This document shows positions 1 through 12,779 of a stretch of 64,000 nucleotides of DNA, in pieces. The position numbers and the translations under genes are program-made. How positions within the stretch are numbered: position 1 is the first letter of the stretch; each line of letters begins with the position of its first letter. Below the pieces are notes generated by a model, which was not told where the DNA came from, ran no database searches, and saw only the letters and a program-made list of their open reading frames with translations. This DNA comes from Tyto alba (Eukaryota; Chordata; Aves; Strigiformes; Tytonidae): contig NW_024881322.1 in NCBI RefSeq assembly GCF_018691265.1, positions 11,459,989 through 11,523,988 on the forward strand, given 5' to 3'.

Positions 1-2254
1 ACTAGCAGAAAACGAATAACAAGACCACACGCTACTGACTGCTGTATACAAAGCAAGACTGACTTTCACACTTATGCAAGAGTAATGACCAAAAATGGGA
101 GGAAATGATCTACTATTCAGATTTTTGCTAAAGAGATGCCAATATATTAACCTCTTATTACATTAGCTAAACTAAACAATGTTTACACAAACCATAAGAG
201 ACTGTACTCCAGGACATAAACTAGTTGCCGATGAGATTCAGAAGAAAAGTTCTACAGAGGGGCTCATCCTTAATTGACTGTGAAAACATTTCTTGCACCT
301 TTCACACAAGCATCCACCTCTGTGCACCCAAAGAGAACCTTAACTCACTCACTCTGTAGCAAATATAAGCTACTGGTAAATTATTATTTTTCTTATTCCA
401 AGTGATTCAGTGAGACTGTAGCCTGAAAATATCAAAAACATTTTTGTGTGCTTTCTTGCCAATCTGTCAATGTGATGGGTCAGTACCCAACTGTCTGTGC
501 CCTGTATTTTTTTTCCTGACAGCCAAATCTTTTCTCATAACAACTGACAGATCCTACAACGGACAATGTAGAACTGCTTGGGGAACGATGCCAGCCCATG
601 AAAAGGCCAGTCGCATGTGACACGTGTTTGCAGTTCTTAAGTCAGTTCTAAAATGCTCCGCCAAGTTTTGCAATTAAGGTCTAGAAAAACAAGATGCCCT
701 TGCTGAAGGTGTAGCCTACTCACAACATGAAGGACAGAGGTGATAAAGAATGTTGAGTAAATGTCCCCATAACAGACTTCAAAGCAGAGGTACGTACCTA
801 CCATAGCAAACCTATTAATCTGCTGAAAATAAACAATGACACTTGTCTACACAAATTGTATATGCTCTTCAGATAAGCAACAGGTATTCTATTTGTCAGG
901 CCTACAGAAGTTGACAGTGGAAAACCTGTTCCCTCTTCCTACTCCTACCTTGTGTTGCCTTCCCTCATTATCTCTCCAGCACAAGCTTTCTCAGAACCAG
1001 TTCTCTCTCACACTGTGTAGGAAAAAGTTAAAATCTGTCTCTGAATAATCTCCACCCCTCTTTCTTATGTCTTTTCTTCACTTTAAATTTTTGCCCCTTT
1101 ATCTCTTTCAGCCCTTACTGGTCTTACTCTTTCTTTACCCTACCTCTAATCACTTCCCACCCTCTATGTTGCTCAGACATTATTTTCCGTCTCACAAATT
1201 CCCAAACACCTGAATCTAACTCTTCTTCTTCACTCTCCCATGAACCTCCTTCCCCATTCATCATTTGTCTAGCAAAGGAGGTTGTAGCTACATTTCTTGA
1301 TGCTGTATTTCCTTCTTGGAGACTTTCCACATTTTTTCTGTTTCCCAGTTCCTGTGCTGCACACACATCTCTGTGGTCAATTCCAGTGTTGGGGAAAGCC
1401 AAGAGGAGGAGAAGGATGGATAGCAGCACGAGGAGAAGAGACTGACTGCAGGCCTGTCTTCAGCACACACAATAAACACCTAAGAAATCAGTCACTGACA
1501 GACCAGGGATGGAGATATTTCACAAGCCAGACAAAAGGCTTAAGAGTGCTTAATCCTCAACTGAAAGGTCAGGCAGGTTTTCTTCACGGTTGTATCAAGT
1601 AGGTACCAGCCTGAAAGCTCATTTAGCCAATGAAAGCTATCTAATAAACACAGGACATTTTGTTTTAAACAGGGACACCTTTAGAAAACCAAAGCAGCAC
1701 TTCCCATTAAAATGCCCCAAAGCCTCCCTAAACAAACAGGAGTTTGTGGGAGCAAAAAAGAGAAAAAAGTCACCTGAAGGTTGTCTAGGAGAGAACGTGA
1801 CACAAGGGAGAAATGGTTATCACAGATATCTGCAGGAAACAGGCATCACACCTGCAGCTACTTGACAGAAGCTCAGTATTAGACATAAGATCCTATCTCC
1901 ATTTCATACTAGCTGCTTTTGAGATCAGATGGGTTTTTAAAGGATTCAGCCTTAATATCACCAGTAGTTTAAGACCATGAAATGGAGAAGCCAAACCAGG
2001 ACTGTAGCCAAAGGCTCTATTTTTTTCTCTCTCTACTATCAGATTTTTAAAATTTCCATTGGATATTCAGCTTAAGTTCTTATGCAAACAAAAGAATAAA
2101 CTGATCATTTATTGTATCTTGATATTTCCCCTTATCACAAGGACATAGTTTTATCCTGAGTACAGAAAGCCTGGAGAAAATGCAAATGCTACATTGCAAG
2201 TAAACGTTACATATACAGAACAGAATTACTTTTTGTCATTCAACCAGCTGACAC
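1..2254. other. Unique noncoding DNA, no gene seen
   Basis: I see no repeat, RNA gene or convincing exon here. The short frames have no recognisable domain. The stretch from about 1040 to 1260 is pyrimidine-rich on the plus strand, which creates several overlapping minus-strand frames without protein-like composition. Confidence 0.6.
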
Positions 2255-2455
2255 AGAGCCACATTCCAATGCCCTTACTCTGATTTAATAACACCTTATT
2301 TCACAAGATCTCTATTGGCTTTAATAGGATTATTTAATTAGAGCCTGATTCCAAATATGCTGAAATCACAGCCAATGGTTGTACTAACATTTTGAATCAG
2401 CCCATGGTAGAATAGTGTCCAGTGCAAGTAAGAGTATTAGAATTTGGCCCGTAAT
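2255..2455. repeat. Possible relict of an archosaur/turtle palindromic MITE-like repeat
   Basis: The order of short blocks (ACTCTGATTTA, CTATTGGCTTTAATAGGATTA, then GAATTTGGCCC) resembles the decayed form of a palindromic repeat common in turtles, crocodilians and birds, whose core is a CATTGACTTCAATGG-like palindrome. The match is by memory and divergence is high. It could be chance. Confidence 0.25.
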
Positions 2456-3623
2456 GAAAGAGTTATGGAAATCTAGTCCCCTTACTAGCTTCACGTTGCT
2501 GAAGGTGCCTGGCTGATGTATAGGATGAAATCTATAAATGAGCCTCAGAAGTTTACGGTGAAACCAATAATTAAATTAAGGACAGAAAGGGATGTTTCCA
2601 TCCTGGGTCATGTTGGCAAGAAAACAACAGGGAGTGGAGAAGTTACTGTCTTTCCTCTGTATCGTGAGATACTGCTTGGTTTTAGGGAGTATACCTAATG
2701 CCATTGCAGGGATCTGTGACACTGATGACACCCACTGCCTTTCCTCTTTCCCTCCTGTGGCAAGTGGCACTTTGAGATCCTTTTTCACTTTTGGCCTGGA
2801 GTGAGTCTTGTGTCTGGTAGGATGAATTTTGGAGGCCATCATGTACTATCATATGTAGAGGGAACATTCCCGATAATTTCGGAACTGGAAACGCAAGGAA
2901 TCAGACCTCGGCAAAACGGGTCTTTCTTGGTCCTGTTATACCTATGCCCACTCTATGCAGCACTGCAGAACAGGGTGGAGTAGTCTGAGATGTTGCTGTG
3001 TTTCGCTGGGTTTTACCAGAAGAGCTTTCCCATTGTATTTGGTCTAACTGATAAAATGAAGCCATGGTTAAAAAATAAATCAGCTCCAGCCGTCAGGAGC
3101 ATTGTTATGCACACTCACATCTTGACAGTTTTTCACAGCTTTCCACTGTAGGAGGAGAGTGCTTGCCACTAGAGCTGTAAATATAGCATTTAGAGAAGAT
3201 TCCTGCTACTTTTTGGCCTACATGCACTTAAGAAACAAAATAGAGTATGCACATATTGAATTTATGAGCAGGACATTGTACAAATATGAAACAATATGGA
3301 AATTAGAGCTCAGAAATCACAGAAAATTAGAACTCAATCTAAGCAAAGAAAAAAAGGATAGAAAAGGCAGAGACATATTCAATATAGAGAGCTGTTTAAA
3401 GCAAGGATAATGGCTTTGCAAGGAGGTTTTAATTCAAAAGGATAATGAACAAGAAAACAAAGAGGTAATAATCATCCATCCATCTCAGCACAAATAGTTG
3501 TTTTCTACTGCGTGTGAAGATGTCATCTGTGACATCATTTGCCGAACATATAATATTCCTACTATTAATATGCATTTGCTTGCACTGAGGAATAAGACCT
3601 GAAGTATAAGCTAGACTATAATT

Positions 3624-3684
3624 TAAAAAAAAAAAAAAAAAACAAAAAAACAAACAAACAAAAAAAAAAAAACACAACAAAACA
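3624..3684 (+). repeat. A-rich / (CAAA)n simple repeat
   Basis: About 60 bases of nearly pure A broken by regularly spaced C residues. It may be the tail of an old retroposed sequence or an independent microsatellite; no element body is recognised beside it. Confidence 0.9.
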
Positions 3685-4230
3685 GACAACTTCCACTTGA
3701 GTCTGCAAGACCAGCAACAAAATTCCAGAAAGCAAGAAGTCACAGAAATGTCCAATGCAACATCTTTTACGTGAGCTGCTCCAGGCATCCACCACCAACA
3801 CAAACTGCCAGTCCAAGCCTGGGCAGAGTGGATTAGCACTAACGACATCACATCTATCTCGTTGCCTGGAAAGACAACAGTCTTGGTGGCCATCAAATCC
3901 TTAACAATTTTGTTAGCAATTACAGTAAGGCAGAAGAGCAGAAGAACCTTTTGCAATGGAAAAAGATGATTTTAAAATTCTGTGGGATTACTGTCACATC
4001 CTTCTAAGCTCATTAAACAGCCATCTTTGCTGTGGTTGGCAATATTCTAATAAATATCTCAGGCCAAATGTCTTGTAGCACACCAGTTGAACCCAATCCC
4101 ATTCTGCCAGAATAATTAAGTAGCCTTCACTCACATTTTGCATTATATACATGTTATCCCTCAAGAAGACTTGTAACTATGACATGATGTGTACATGTGA
4201 CCTAATGTTATTCATGTTAATGTTGCTGAG

Positions 4231-4258
4231 AAAAAAAAACAAAAACAAAAACAAAAAC
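4231..4258 (+). repeat. (CAAAAA)n simple repeat
   Basis: Nine A residues followed by tandem CAAAAA units. Confidence 0.9.
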
Positions 4259-4552
4259 TATTGAAATCTGAGGCCCAAGTTCAACAAATCCTCAGTTCTG
4301 CTGTTAAAATGCATTTCCTTTTTTGTGCCAGACAAGTTCCTGACTGTAGGTTCTGCTACTGGTCTTCTTTTATATCTTCATACCCAAGCAGTCTTAAAAA
4401 GAAAAAGTTGAAGACATCACGACAGTGTCACTCTCTTCAATCATGCTACTCCCTCTAGAGAACAAATTGACACTAAGAATCATGAGAACCTTGTGGTTGT
4501 GATAGTAGTGAAAAACCCCCTCCTTCATTCTATCCCAAAAGGTACCAACGGA

Positions 4553-5200
4553 AATCATAGAATGGTTTGGGTTGGAAAGGACCTTAAAGATCATCTCATT
4601 CCACCCCCCCTGCCCCGGGCAGGGCCCCCTTCCCCCAGCCCAGGGTGCTCCCAGCCCCGTCCAACCTGGCCTTGAACCCTTCCAGGGAGGGGGCAGCCAC
4701 AGCTGCTCTGGGCACCCTGGGCCAGCGCCTCACCCCCCGCACAGGGAACAATTTCTTCCTTACATCTCATCTAATCTCCCCTCTTTCAGTTTAAAGCCAT
4801 CACCCCTCGTCGTATCCCCACACCCCCTGACCCAGAGTCCCTCCCCACCTCTCCTGTCCCCCCTTTAAGCACTGGGAGGCCGCTCGAAGGTCTCCCCGGA
4901 TCCTTCTCTTCTCCAGGCTGAACCCCCCCAACTCTCTCAGCCCGGCCCCCCAGGGGAGCTGCTCCAGCCCCCCCAGCATCTCCGTGGCCTCCTCTGGCCC
5001 CGCTCGAGCACCTCCGGGTCCTTCTGCTGTTGGGGGCCCCCGAGCTGGCCCCAGCACTGCAGGGGGGTCTCATGAGAGCAGAGTAGAGGGGGAGAATCCC
5101 CTCCCTCGACCTGCTGGCCACATTTCTCTTGATGCAGCCCAGGACATGGCTGGCTTTTTGAGCTGCAAGCACACACTGCTTCGTCACATTGAACTTATTG
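4553..5200 (-). mobile_element. CR1 LINE, 5'-truncated, GC-rich subfamily
   Basis: The element lies in reverse. Its 3' end is at the left, where AATCATAGAATGG plus GTTTGGGTTGG is the reverse complement of the usual CR1 terminus. Reading leftwards on the minus strand, the C-terminal part of the CR1 reverse transcriptase polyprotein is visible: an AAQKASHVLGCIKR block near 5165-5124, then PEVLERGQRR in a second frame near 5015, then FSLEKRRIRGDL in a third frame near 4900. At least two frameshifts therefore break it. The body is much richer in GC, and in C runs on the plus strand, than the flanks. About 0.65 kb remains of a roughly 4.5 kb element. The copy is clearly CR1; the subfamily is not certain. 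Confidence 0.93.
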
Positions 5201-6009
5201 TCTACTGCACATTGTGGGCATGATCTGCTATTACTTTCACAGTAATGCTGAAGTATTCTGCAGTGGAAATGCTAAGCACAATGGTGTTGCTATTACAAGC
5301 TCAAGTGCTGTGGATGCTTGTTGCTTCTTTCTTAGGGTTCTTGAAATATCACATAAAAATATATGTATGGCTCTTTAGGGTCACCCCAAAGGTTCACCTG
5401 ATCTGTGTTCTGCTCTCAGGTGGCTGCCTGAAGAAGATAATTAGGGAAATAGAGCTGTAAAACACAGCAAGCAGCAGGGTGATCCTTCCCCTGGCATATC
5501 CTCCCACCTCCTAGTATTTTCAAGTGAAGATAGATTTTGAATGGGTGTTTAAAACAGCCAGATTTCACAGTTGTGAAATCCCACGTGTGCTGTTTTGACA
5601 ACCCAGTTTGCAACCTCCGGTCTAACCCCAGCGTGGGTAAGAAATATGACACAGTCATTTAACACTGCACATTTTCTCAGTGAATCAGCACACATATCTA
5701 GGACAAGAATTTCTTGATCCTCAAAGCTATAATACTATGAGCAGGATATTTAGCACCCACATGTAATTCATTGTGTATTCTTGGCTCATGTATCTTTTGC
5801 TCTTTGCATAAGACAGTATCTCTTTATACTTTTATATATTAACTCAATTTTGAAAGGGGACATTTACGGTCTTACTTGTTTTTACCACCAAGGGAAGAAA
5901 ATAGGACCCAAGTAAGCCTTCAGTAGGATTGCTCTCACAGATCTCTATGTGAGTCTGCTACTTACTCAGAGAAAAAAACAACATTCTCCAGATGAGAGGA
6001 CCTCAAAGG
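5201..6009. other. Unique noncoding DNA, nothing recognised
   Basis: A 71-codon open frame at 5245-5460 has no recognisable domain. No repeat was recognised. Confidence 0.5.
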
Positions 6010-6160
6010 CAGCGTTGTCCAGTGGGAAGTAGGTTAAATCAGAGCTCAGCATATCCATGTCTTCATCCTGGCTCTGCTGTTTGCCTCCTATGTGACTAAG
6101 GTTGAAATGTTCTGCCATGTCTCAATGACCCTATCTTTAACACAAGAAAAGGGGATGCAC
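6010..6160 (+). mobile_element. MIR-like SINE
   Basis: The block order matches the MIR core: an AGTGGGAAGTAGGTTAAATCAGAGCTCAG head, then ATCCTGGCTCTGCTG, TATGTGACTAAG, TCAATGACCCTATCT and a GGGGATG end. In the consensus these are the CTGGCTCTGCC, GTGTGACCTTGG, TCAGTTTCCCCATCT and ATGGGGATA segments. It is highly diverged, as expected for a fossil older than birds. Confidence 0.7.
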
Positions 6161-8229
6161 ATTCTTCTTTTGAAGTCTTTTTTTGCTTTATGCATTCAAT
6201 AGCAAAGGGGTTTGCTGTCATACTCTCCTACTTTTTATTCCAAGGCTTGTCAAGACCCCTGAGATATACACTGGAAACAGATGAGAAATGTAAGAAAACC
6301 ACAAAGGGATACAGACCACCTGCCAAGTAGTCATCATCTAGATTCTGGTGTTACATAGGTGCCAGTCCAGATGACTAGTGATGCACATGATGTAAAATTA
6401 ATACAATATGAAGAAACCTGGAAAGGCAGAGTAAAGAGGTGAATTTACCATGCTCAGCATAACTGCGCAGTGTTTTGCTGGAGGTGTAAACATTCAAAGT
6501 TCCTGCCTCCAGTGCCAAGTCTTCAAAAGAATATTTCTTGCCTTTGGTTACAGAGCACGAATGGATGTCCAATTAATGCAAACAGGGGGGGAAAGGCAAC
6601 ACATGCACACAAAATGGTGAGAGATTAAAAGTTTACACAAGTTGTGCTGGACCAGAAAATTATTATACAAATTCTGTGAGAATTAGAGATATCTATGTGA
6701 ACTGGAATAAGCCAGAAATTACATATATATAGCCAGCCTGAACAAAAGGGAGCAATCTGAGAAATAGACTGGGAGACACTCACATCTCCTATAGTTTCAC
6801 AATATGTGATTGAACCTACCATAACAGTCAAAATACTGTGGCTTTGCTAATTAGGTGACCTTCAGTAGCACACTGTTTAATCAGAACACTAGCTTTAGAA
6901 GTCTCTCCCAGCCTCACAGCAAAGATGTTTCAGAAAAAGCTGTGGTGAGATTTGTTATTAAATGTGCCTTTCTTAATTCATCTTGTTAAAAGTATAAATG
7001 GGAGAGATAACTAGTTCACTGTCTACTCTTTCCTGTCTTATTTGCCCCCTTCTGGTCCATGCATTCTCTGGGGAACCGTGCTGACTTAATTTAATTGTAC
7101 ATAGGAGGGATAAAGAACTCAGATTTCAGTGAGACCTCAGGTGGTGACAAGTAACAGCAGCGGCCAAGGCTAAGCCTGCAGCCAAGATGTCAGGAAAAGC
7201 TATAGAGTCCGTCTGTCTCAACCGGGCTCAGCAAAGCCTGCCTGGCTCACTCTCCCCTAGTGCAAGGGATAGTACTTTGGCAAGGAAAACATCAGGTTTT
7301 CATATGGAGACAGCAGCAAATAAACCTGAAAAACAACATCAGGTAGGACTAGCAGAATAGCTGCCAGGAAAGAAAGTAAAAAAAAAAAAAAAAAAAGAAA
7401 TAAAAAATAATTTAAATTCTTCAGCTTCAGGGAGCTGCAAGTTTCCTTGTGCTCTGAAAGGGCGATCCGGCCCCACAGACTGTTTTCCAGCACCACTACT
7501 TCAAAGCCCCACAGCAGAGATCTGAGTCAGAGCTGCCCCAAAAATGAGAGCAAGCTGGGCCCTGTCCAGAGTCTGGCACCATGAAATATGTTTCTCTTTT
7601 ATCCTCTCTACCACAGGAGCTGACAGCTGCTGCAGACTGAGACACAGCATGGCCGACAAAGAAATGTGCTAGTTATAGTGCAACAAGGCAGGTAATACAG
7701 TAAAATTTTATACTTTTGAAGCTGGCTCTATTACTGCCAGCTCTTTAAGTAGAGAGCAGAAGCTTTGCTAATAGGGATGTTTAGAGCTGGGTTTTTTTGA
7801 AATGGCTCTGCTTTGACTCGTGTTGTATACACCAGATTTGCTTTTATGCTATTCTGAATATCCCCCTCTAGTCCAAAAACTTCCAGATTATCTCTTGCCT
7901 TTGGATGTGGAGTATGATTGTTTGTCCAATTAACACAAGTAGTGGAAAAGAAAAGACCCAAATCCACAAAGCCGAATAGTTGCTAGAAAAAGATATCTAA
8001 GGATCCCAAAAGGCTTTGGGGAGAGTTGTGGGAAGCAGAAAACTCAAGCACCGTGCATGATGGTATGAATGGCACGTGGGAAATAATCCCCTCCGTCAGT
8101 CAGCATTGCCAGTTTTCTCTCATTATACAGTATTTGGCATGGCTTCCTACTCTGAGAGCCTCTGAAACAGAAAACCCCAGATATGAACAGAGATTAGCTG
8201 AAATACGCTACCAAAAACCCAACATACTT
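6161..8229. other. Unique noncoding DNA, nothing recognised
   Basis: Contains a poly-A tract at about 7378-7396. Open frames are short and none resembles a known protein. Confidence 0.5.
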
Positions 8230-8770
8230 TAGGCTGTGTTGAGCTCGGGAGAGCTGTAGCTGTTACTATACCCACACAGCAAGCAAGGCTGAGGCTCCAT
8301 GCTGCGGGGAGAAGGGAAAAGGAGGGAGGCGGCGAGTGAGGAAGAGGTGGACAGCAACACCACAGCATTTAAGCAGAAGTGCCTGGCAGCATTGTTCCTC
8401 CACAGGGTCTCACCGGGGGCTGCATGGATGGCAGCTCTTGGTAAGCATCCCTCCCATGATCTCTCACTTCAGGGGGGATCTGAGGAGGAGGAGGTTGTAA
8501 TCTCTGGGGAGATCCCAGAGCAGCAAAGCTCCTTTTTCTCCCTCGCAGACAGGGTCTGCAAGTTGAAGTGCCAGTGCTGGCAATGCTTCTAATTCAAACA
8601 GAGAAATAAAAAGTGGCTTAGAAAAATCATCCCACTTAAAGACCTGCAGTTTTAGCCAGCTACTTGGTGAAAGCCAGCACACTGTTTGTCTTAACATCTA
8701 GAGACTTAAAATCATGACCCTCTCCCTCAGCATTGTTGCTCTATTCTCTCCTTTTTAGGCTTCTCTCTGG
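8230..8770 (+). other. Stretch with several good splice-like signals; possible noncoding exon(s)
   Basis: The sequence is richer in GC than its surroundings. It holds a donor-like TTGGTAAGCA at about 8439-8448 and two acceptor-like polypyrimidine tracts ending in CAG or TAG, at about 8528-8547 and 8739-8758. An open frame of 97 codons (8299-8592) has low-complexity Glu/Ser composition and no known domain. Such signals also occur by chance in a window this size, so transcription is only a possibility. Confidence 0.2.
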
Positions 8771-11700
8771 TGAAAGGATGGCACTAGACAGCCCAGCTCT
8801 GCCACAAGCAGGCAGCCCATCCTCTTTCCTCTCTCCCTGCTGGCACCCTCCAGCAGCCCTCCGGGAGCTTTTGGTCCCCTCTGCCTCCAGCAATGCTGTC
8901 TCCCCTCTGCCTCCTGCAAACCCACCTGATTCATGACACAGGAGGAACTGCGACACAAATCAAACATAGGCAAGGTGCCACGGGAGATTTCACAACAAAG
9001 ATGAGAAAAATAAAAAAGAGGGGCAGCTTTCAGAAGGAGTTAGTTTTAATGTCAAAATGCAAGTGCGGAGCCCGTTTCAGTAGCTGAATGTAGGAATGTG
9101 AAGCGTTCTCAAAAATTACCCTGAAAACTCAGGCTCCATGCCAAGATTTACCCTGTTTCTTCCACGTGCATTGAAGAAATTTGTTTCTCCTGTCTCTTTG
9201 CCTATCAGCCACATCACTAACTGGGAATAAGATATGGCATCACAATAGCCATTAACACTTTACCTTATTGAATGCTTACTTTATTTCCCAGCAGCAGTTG
9301 GTGCATTACACTTGGGATTCATAAGGTGGAGACAACTGGTCAAATTCAAAAAACAACATTCAAACTGATTCCATTAATACATTGTATCTCTCAATATATA
9401 AAGGAATATTGTAGCCAGAGCAGGAAGAAGCAAGAAAATGTCACCTCCTTATCTCTAATAGTGCCATAAACTTTCCTGGATCTAGTCACTCCACCTGTAT
9501 GGATGAAATATTTTAGATAAAACCACATCCCATGAACATGGCAGAGGCAAAGTTACCCCTCTGAGGGTGGGGAGTGAGTGCATAAACCAACTGTTATCAT
9601 GCCAGCACTACTATCATGACTGGCACATCTCAGTACACCTGTCTGATGCTACTACTTCAAACAAAATAAGCCACTATTACTTTTCACTGCACAGTCTCTC
9701 CAGCTGAAAAGGTTATTTTCGTTACAGTCTAGATGCTACTTCCTATGAGAGATGCTACATGCAAAAGTGTAGATTATTACTGAGATAACCCCTCTGTCAG
9801 TCCTTGTAGGTTGCTCCTCTGATCCAGTCCAAAAATAAGATTACCCAGAGGCTTTAATGAACTACACTTAATTGATGTCTGGTTTTAACTGCACCCTCAT
9901 AAGAGAGATAGTATCTTTTCCCCAGACACGTATCATTCATATCCCCACATAAATCTACTGTTTGTTAAGTGGGCCCATTTATATCATCTTACAAAATGTC
10001 AGACAGATCAGTTCTTGCTCCAGTTTCTAATTTCCTGATATAATGGATATGTACATCCACCGTTGCCAGGCAGCAGATCTCAGGCTCTAGCCTCCACGGC
10101 ATTATTCTTCCAGATTTCCACATTAATTATTGACAGATTAAAATATATTAATTAGGAACAGTCAGGAACATCATACCTCATTGTTAAACACTGGGATTAC
10201 TGAGCATGGCAAAAGAAGGCAAATAATCTTTAGGGTTCCATCTGAAGAATCAACTGAAGCAGAAATGTACAGAGGAACTTCTCAGAAGCAGGAGCATCCT
10301 TCTCCCTGCTGTGAGCAAGTTTGAGAGCAGGCTTGACTCCAGCAGCAGCCATGTCCTTACTCTTTTGCATCTGTATTACTAGCATGGGCTCAAGGCATAC
10401 ATCATGTAGAAACAGCCACAGCCAAGACAAACAGCAGCGTGAAGCCCGTTGTCTGGAGGGCCCTGAAAAATGGCCCACACAGCTGAGGAAGGGCAAAAGT
10501 CAACAGGTTCAGCTTCTCTGGCAGAAATCCCTTTAAAGCATCATCCAAACCTGAGCCAAAATCTTTCCAAAATTTAAGACAGACACAGCCCCTCTGAGTT
10601 CAACGTTTCTGAAGAAGCTCTGAACATAGCCCTTGGGCTTTGTTCATGCTGAGGGCCACATGGTGTTTCTGCTTGCTTTATTGTATGTCTGTTCTCACTT
10701 TACTCAAGAGACCTCCCTGTCTACAGGAATAAGTATGCCTGAGGAAGGCTTTGCAACACTGAAGTTCATGAGGGGAAAAGAGAGACAACCTGCCATGCTC
10801 AGCAGTGGCACCTGAAAGGTTCTTACAGCTAAGTAAATTGCAGATCAACCCTTGGGGCTGATGATGAGCTTCCCCCTGGGGGACACAATCTCAGCTCTTT
10901 GTAGAAGAAGGTGCCTGGTCAAGCACACACAATGCTCATAGCTGCACAACCTGTACCTTTGGAAAAAGAGCATTAAAGCAGTATTGGGCCCAGCATCTGC
11001 TACTGATAAACACCTGAAAGGTAACCAATCCTGAGAACTTTACTCCATCAGAATGCAAAAATAAAGTATCTTATTTCTCACACCATTTGCTGAATACAAA
11101 GTGAGGGGAGAAAAAAATTCTCACAATATCAATATTAAAGAGAATGACTCATAAATATATAAAGAGCGAGAGCAGTGCATTTCTCTGCTGATACTATTTC
11201 AAAGAGCTGCCATCCAGCTGTATGAACACTCATTTGCACACACATGTACATCAAAGGACTCTAGCAATAGTTGGCAGTTCTTTGCAATGTCTGCCTACTC
11301 CAAAACCTTTTCCTGAGATGGTGTCATAACTCATTGCCAGGAAAATTGCTTAGATATCATGTATTTCTAGCAGGTAAGATCAAAGGAAACCATGTTAGAA
11401 AAACAGAGATTTCTCCATCTACCCTTTCACACAAACTGCTTCTATACCCTTGAGAAACAGAAAGCTAAATACACCAGATAAGCTCAATTTGTCCCATGCA
11501 CCAGCTAACCACCCATTGTTGAGTGAAATCAGAGAAAAAGCTCCCTCTGATTTTTCACATATGGAAAGATGAAGACTGTGTGTTTCCAGCAAGTGTGCAT
11601 CTGCTGATGTTTGCTCTGTCCATCCTCTCTCTCTCTGGTTCTTAACTACTCCCAGAAAGACAGAGCCAGGGATTACCAATTCTCAGGCTATATTGCGGGC

Positions 11701-12779
11701 TCTCATTATTCAGTGAAGTCTCAACAGGTAACTAGAGGAATAGTTTTTCTCTGGTCAACCATTTGAAAAATTATTAGTAGCCAAGCCAACCTTACCTGGT
11801 TTGTTCAGCCAAAGTGATTTAATATTTTGTTGGTGCGCAACTGGAGGTTGCAACGCAGGGATACCCTTTCCTATCTGTGACCCCTGGAGTTAAACCTCTT
11901 CTCTACGGTACTGAAAGTCTTCAATTTCCATTCACATCAGCAAGAGTTTGAGGACACTGAGTACCCAAGAGAGGTTCTTGGTACCTTCCTGGAAGTGATC
12001 CTGAAAGGACAGACACAAATGTGGCATTGGGGGATTAAATGTCTTTTCTCTCTCCCTCTTGAGAGAAAATACTCTTTTTCATCTGCTTCCTCTTTCATTT
12101 AAATTAATTTCAAAACGCAATTTTTCCAGATTAAAGTGTCTTCATTTGCAGCCAAATAAAAACACTTTGATATTCAACACATTTTTAGATTCATATACTT
12201 GATGTCTGTAGAGGCCCATTCAAAAGTATAATGTATCCTTGTCATTAAAGGTGGCTCTACAGATGAACATAGGTTGTAACAGGTCTACTGAAGAAAACTG
12301 CTATCATACAAGCATCATATTAGGGTACAAAACAAATTAAAACCCTCTTAGTTAGAAGCTTATCTAGGCTTGAATTAACAGCCTGCGCATCCAACTTCCA
12401 GTTTACTCTGTTTGCCCTTGCTGCAAATGTTCAACATCTCACGCTGCTTCTGTAATTGTGTTGAAAAAGGCCATCAGATTCAGAGCACTGTTCCCATATT
12501 TCTGAATTACATTTATAGACTAAGTCACTCCAGGATATAGCATACGCTTATCTTTCTGCACTTTAAAACATGGCAGGGGTACCATAGTCCTGGACTAAAG
12601 ATGCATTAGCAGAGCCATGCAGTGACAAATTGCATAACACCTGCTTTTACTAGGCTTAGCTCTAGTCTGCCATTAGTCCCTTGCTTTCACAAACAATGCA
12701 TTTTACACAAGAAAGAATAAAATAAAACTCGGTCAAGGTGGAGTTGTAAATAAAAGCCAGTACATTAAATTGAAAAAGC
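8771..12779. other. Unique noncoding DNA, nothing recognised
   Basis: No recognisable repeat, exon or RNA gene. Short frames near 10230-10540 and 11419-11679 lack protein-family features. Confidence 0.5.

Larger units (their letters stand above)
2456..4552. other. Unique noncoding DNA with A-rich tracts
   Basis: No supported gene. A 175-codon minus-strand frame at 3429-3956 crosses the poly-A tract at 3624-3684, which accounts for its run of Phe residues; it shows no family motif. Confidence 0.55.

Noticed and set aside
3429..3956. 175-codon minus-strand frame
   Set aside because: It runs through an A-rich simple repeat, giving a long Phe run, and the rest has no recognisable domain. A Trp-rich piece briefly suggested an integrase-like sequence, but the motif spacing did not fit.
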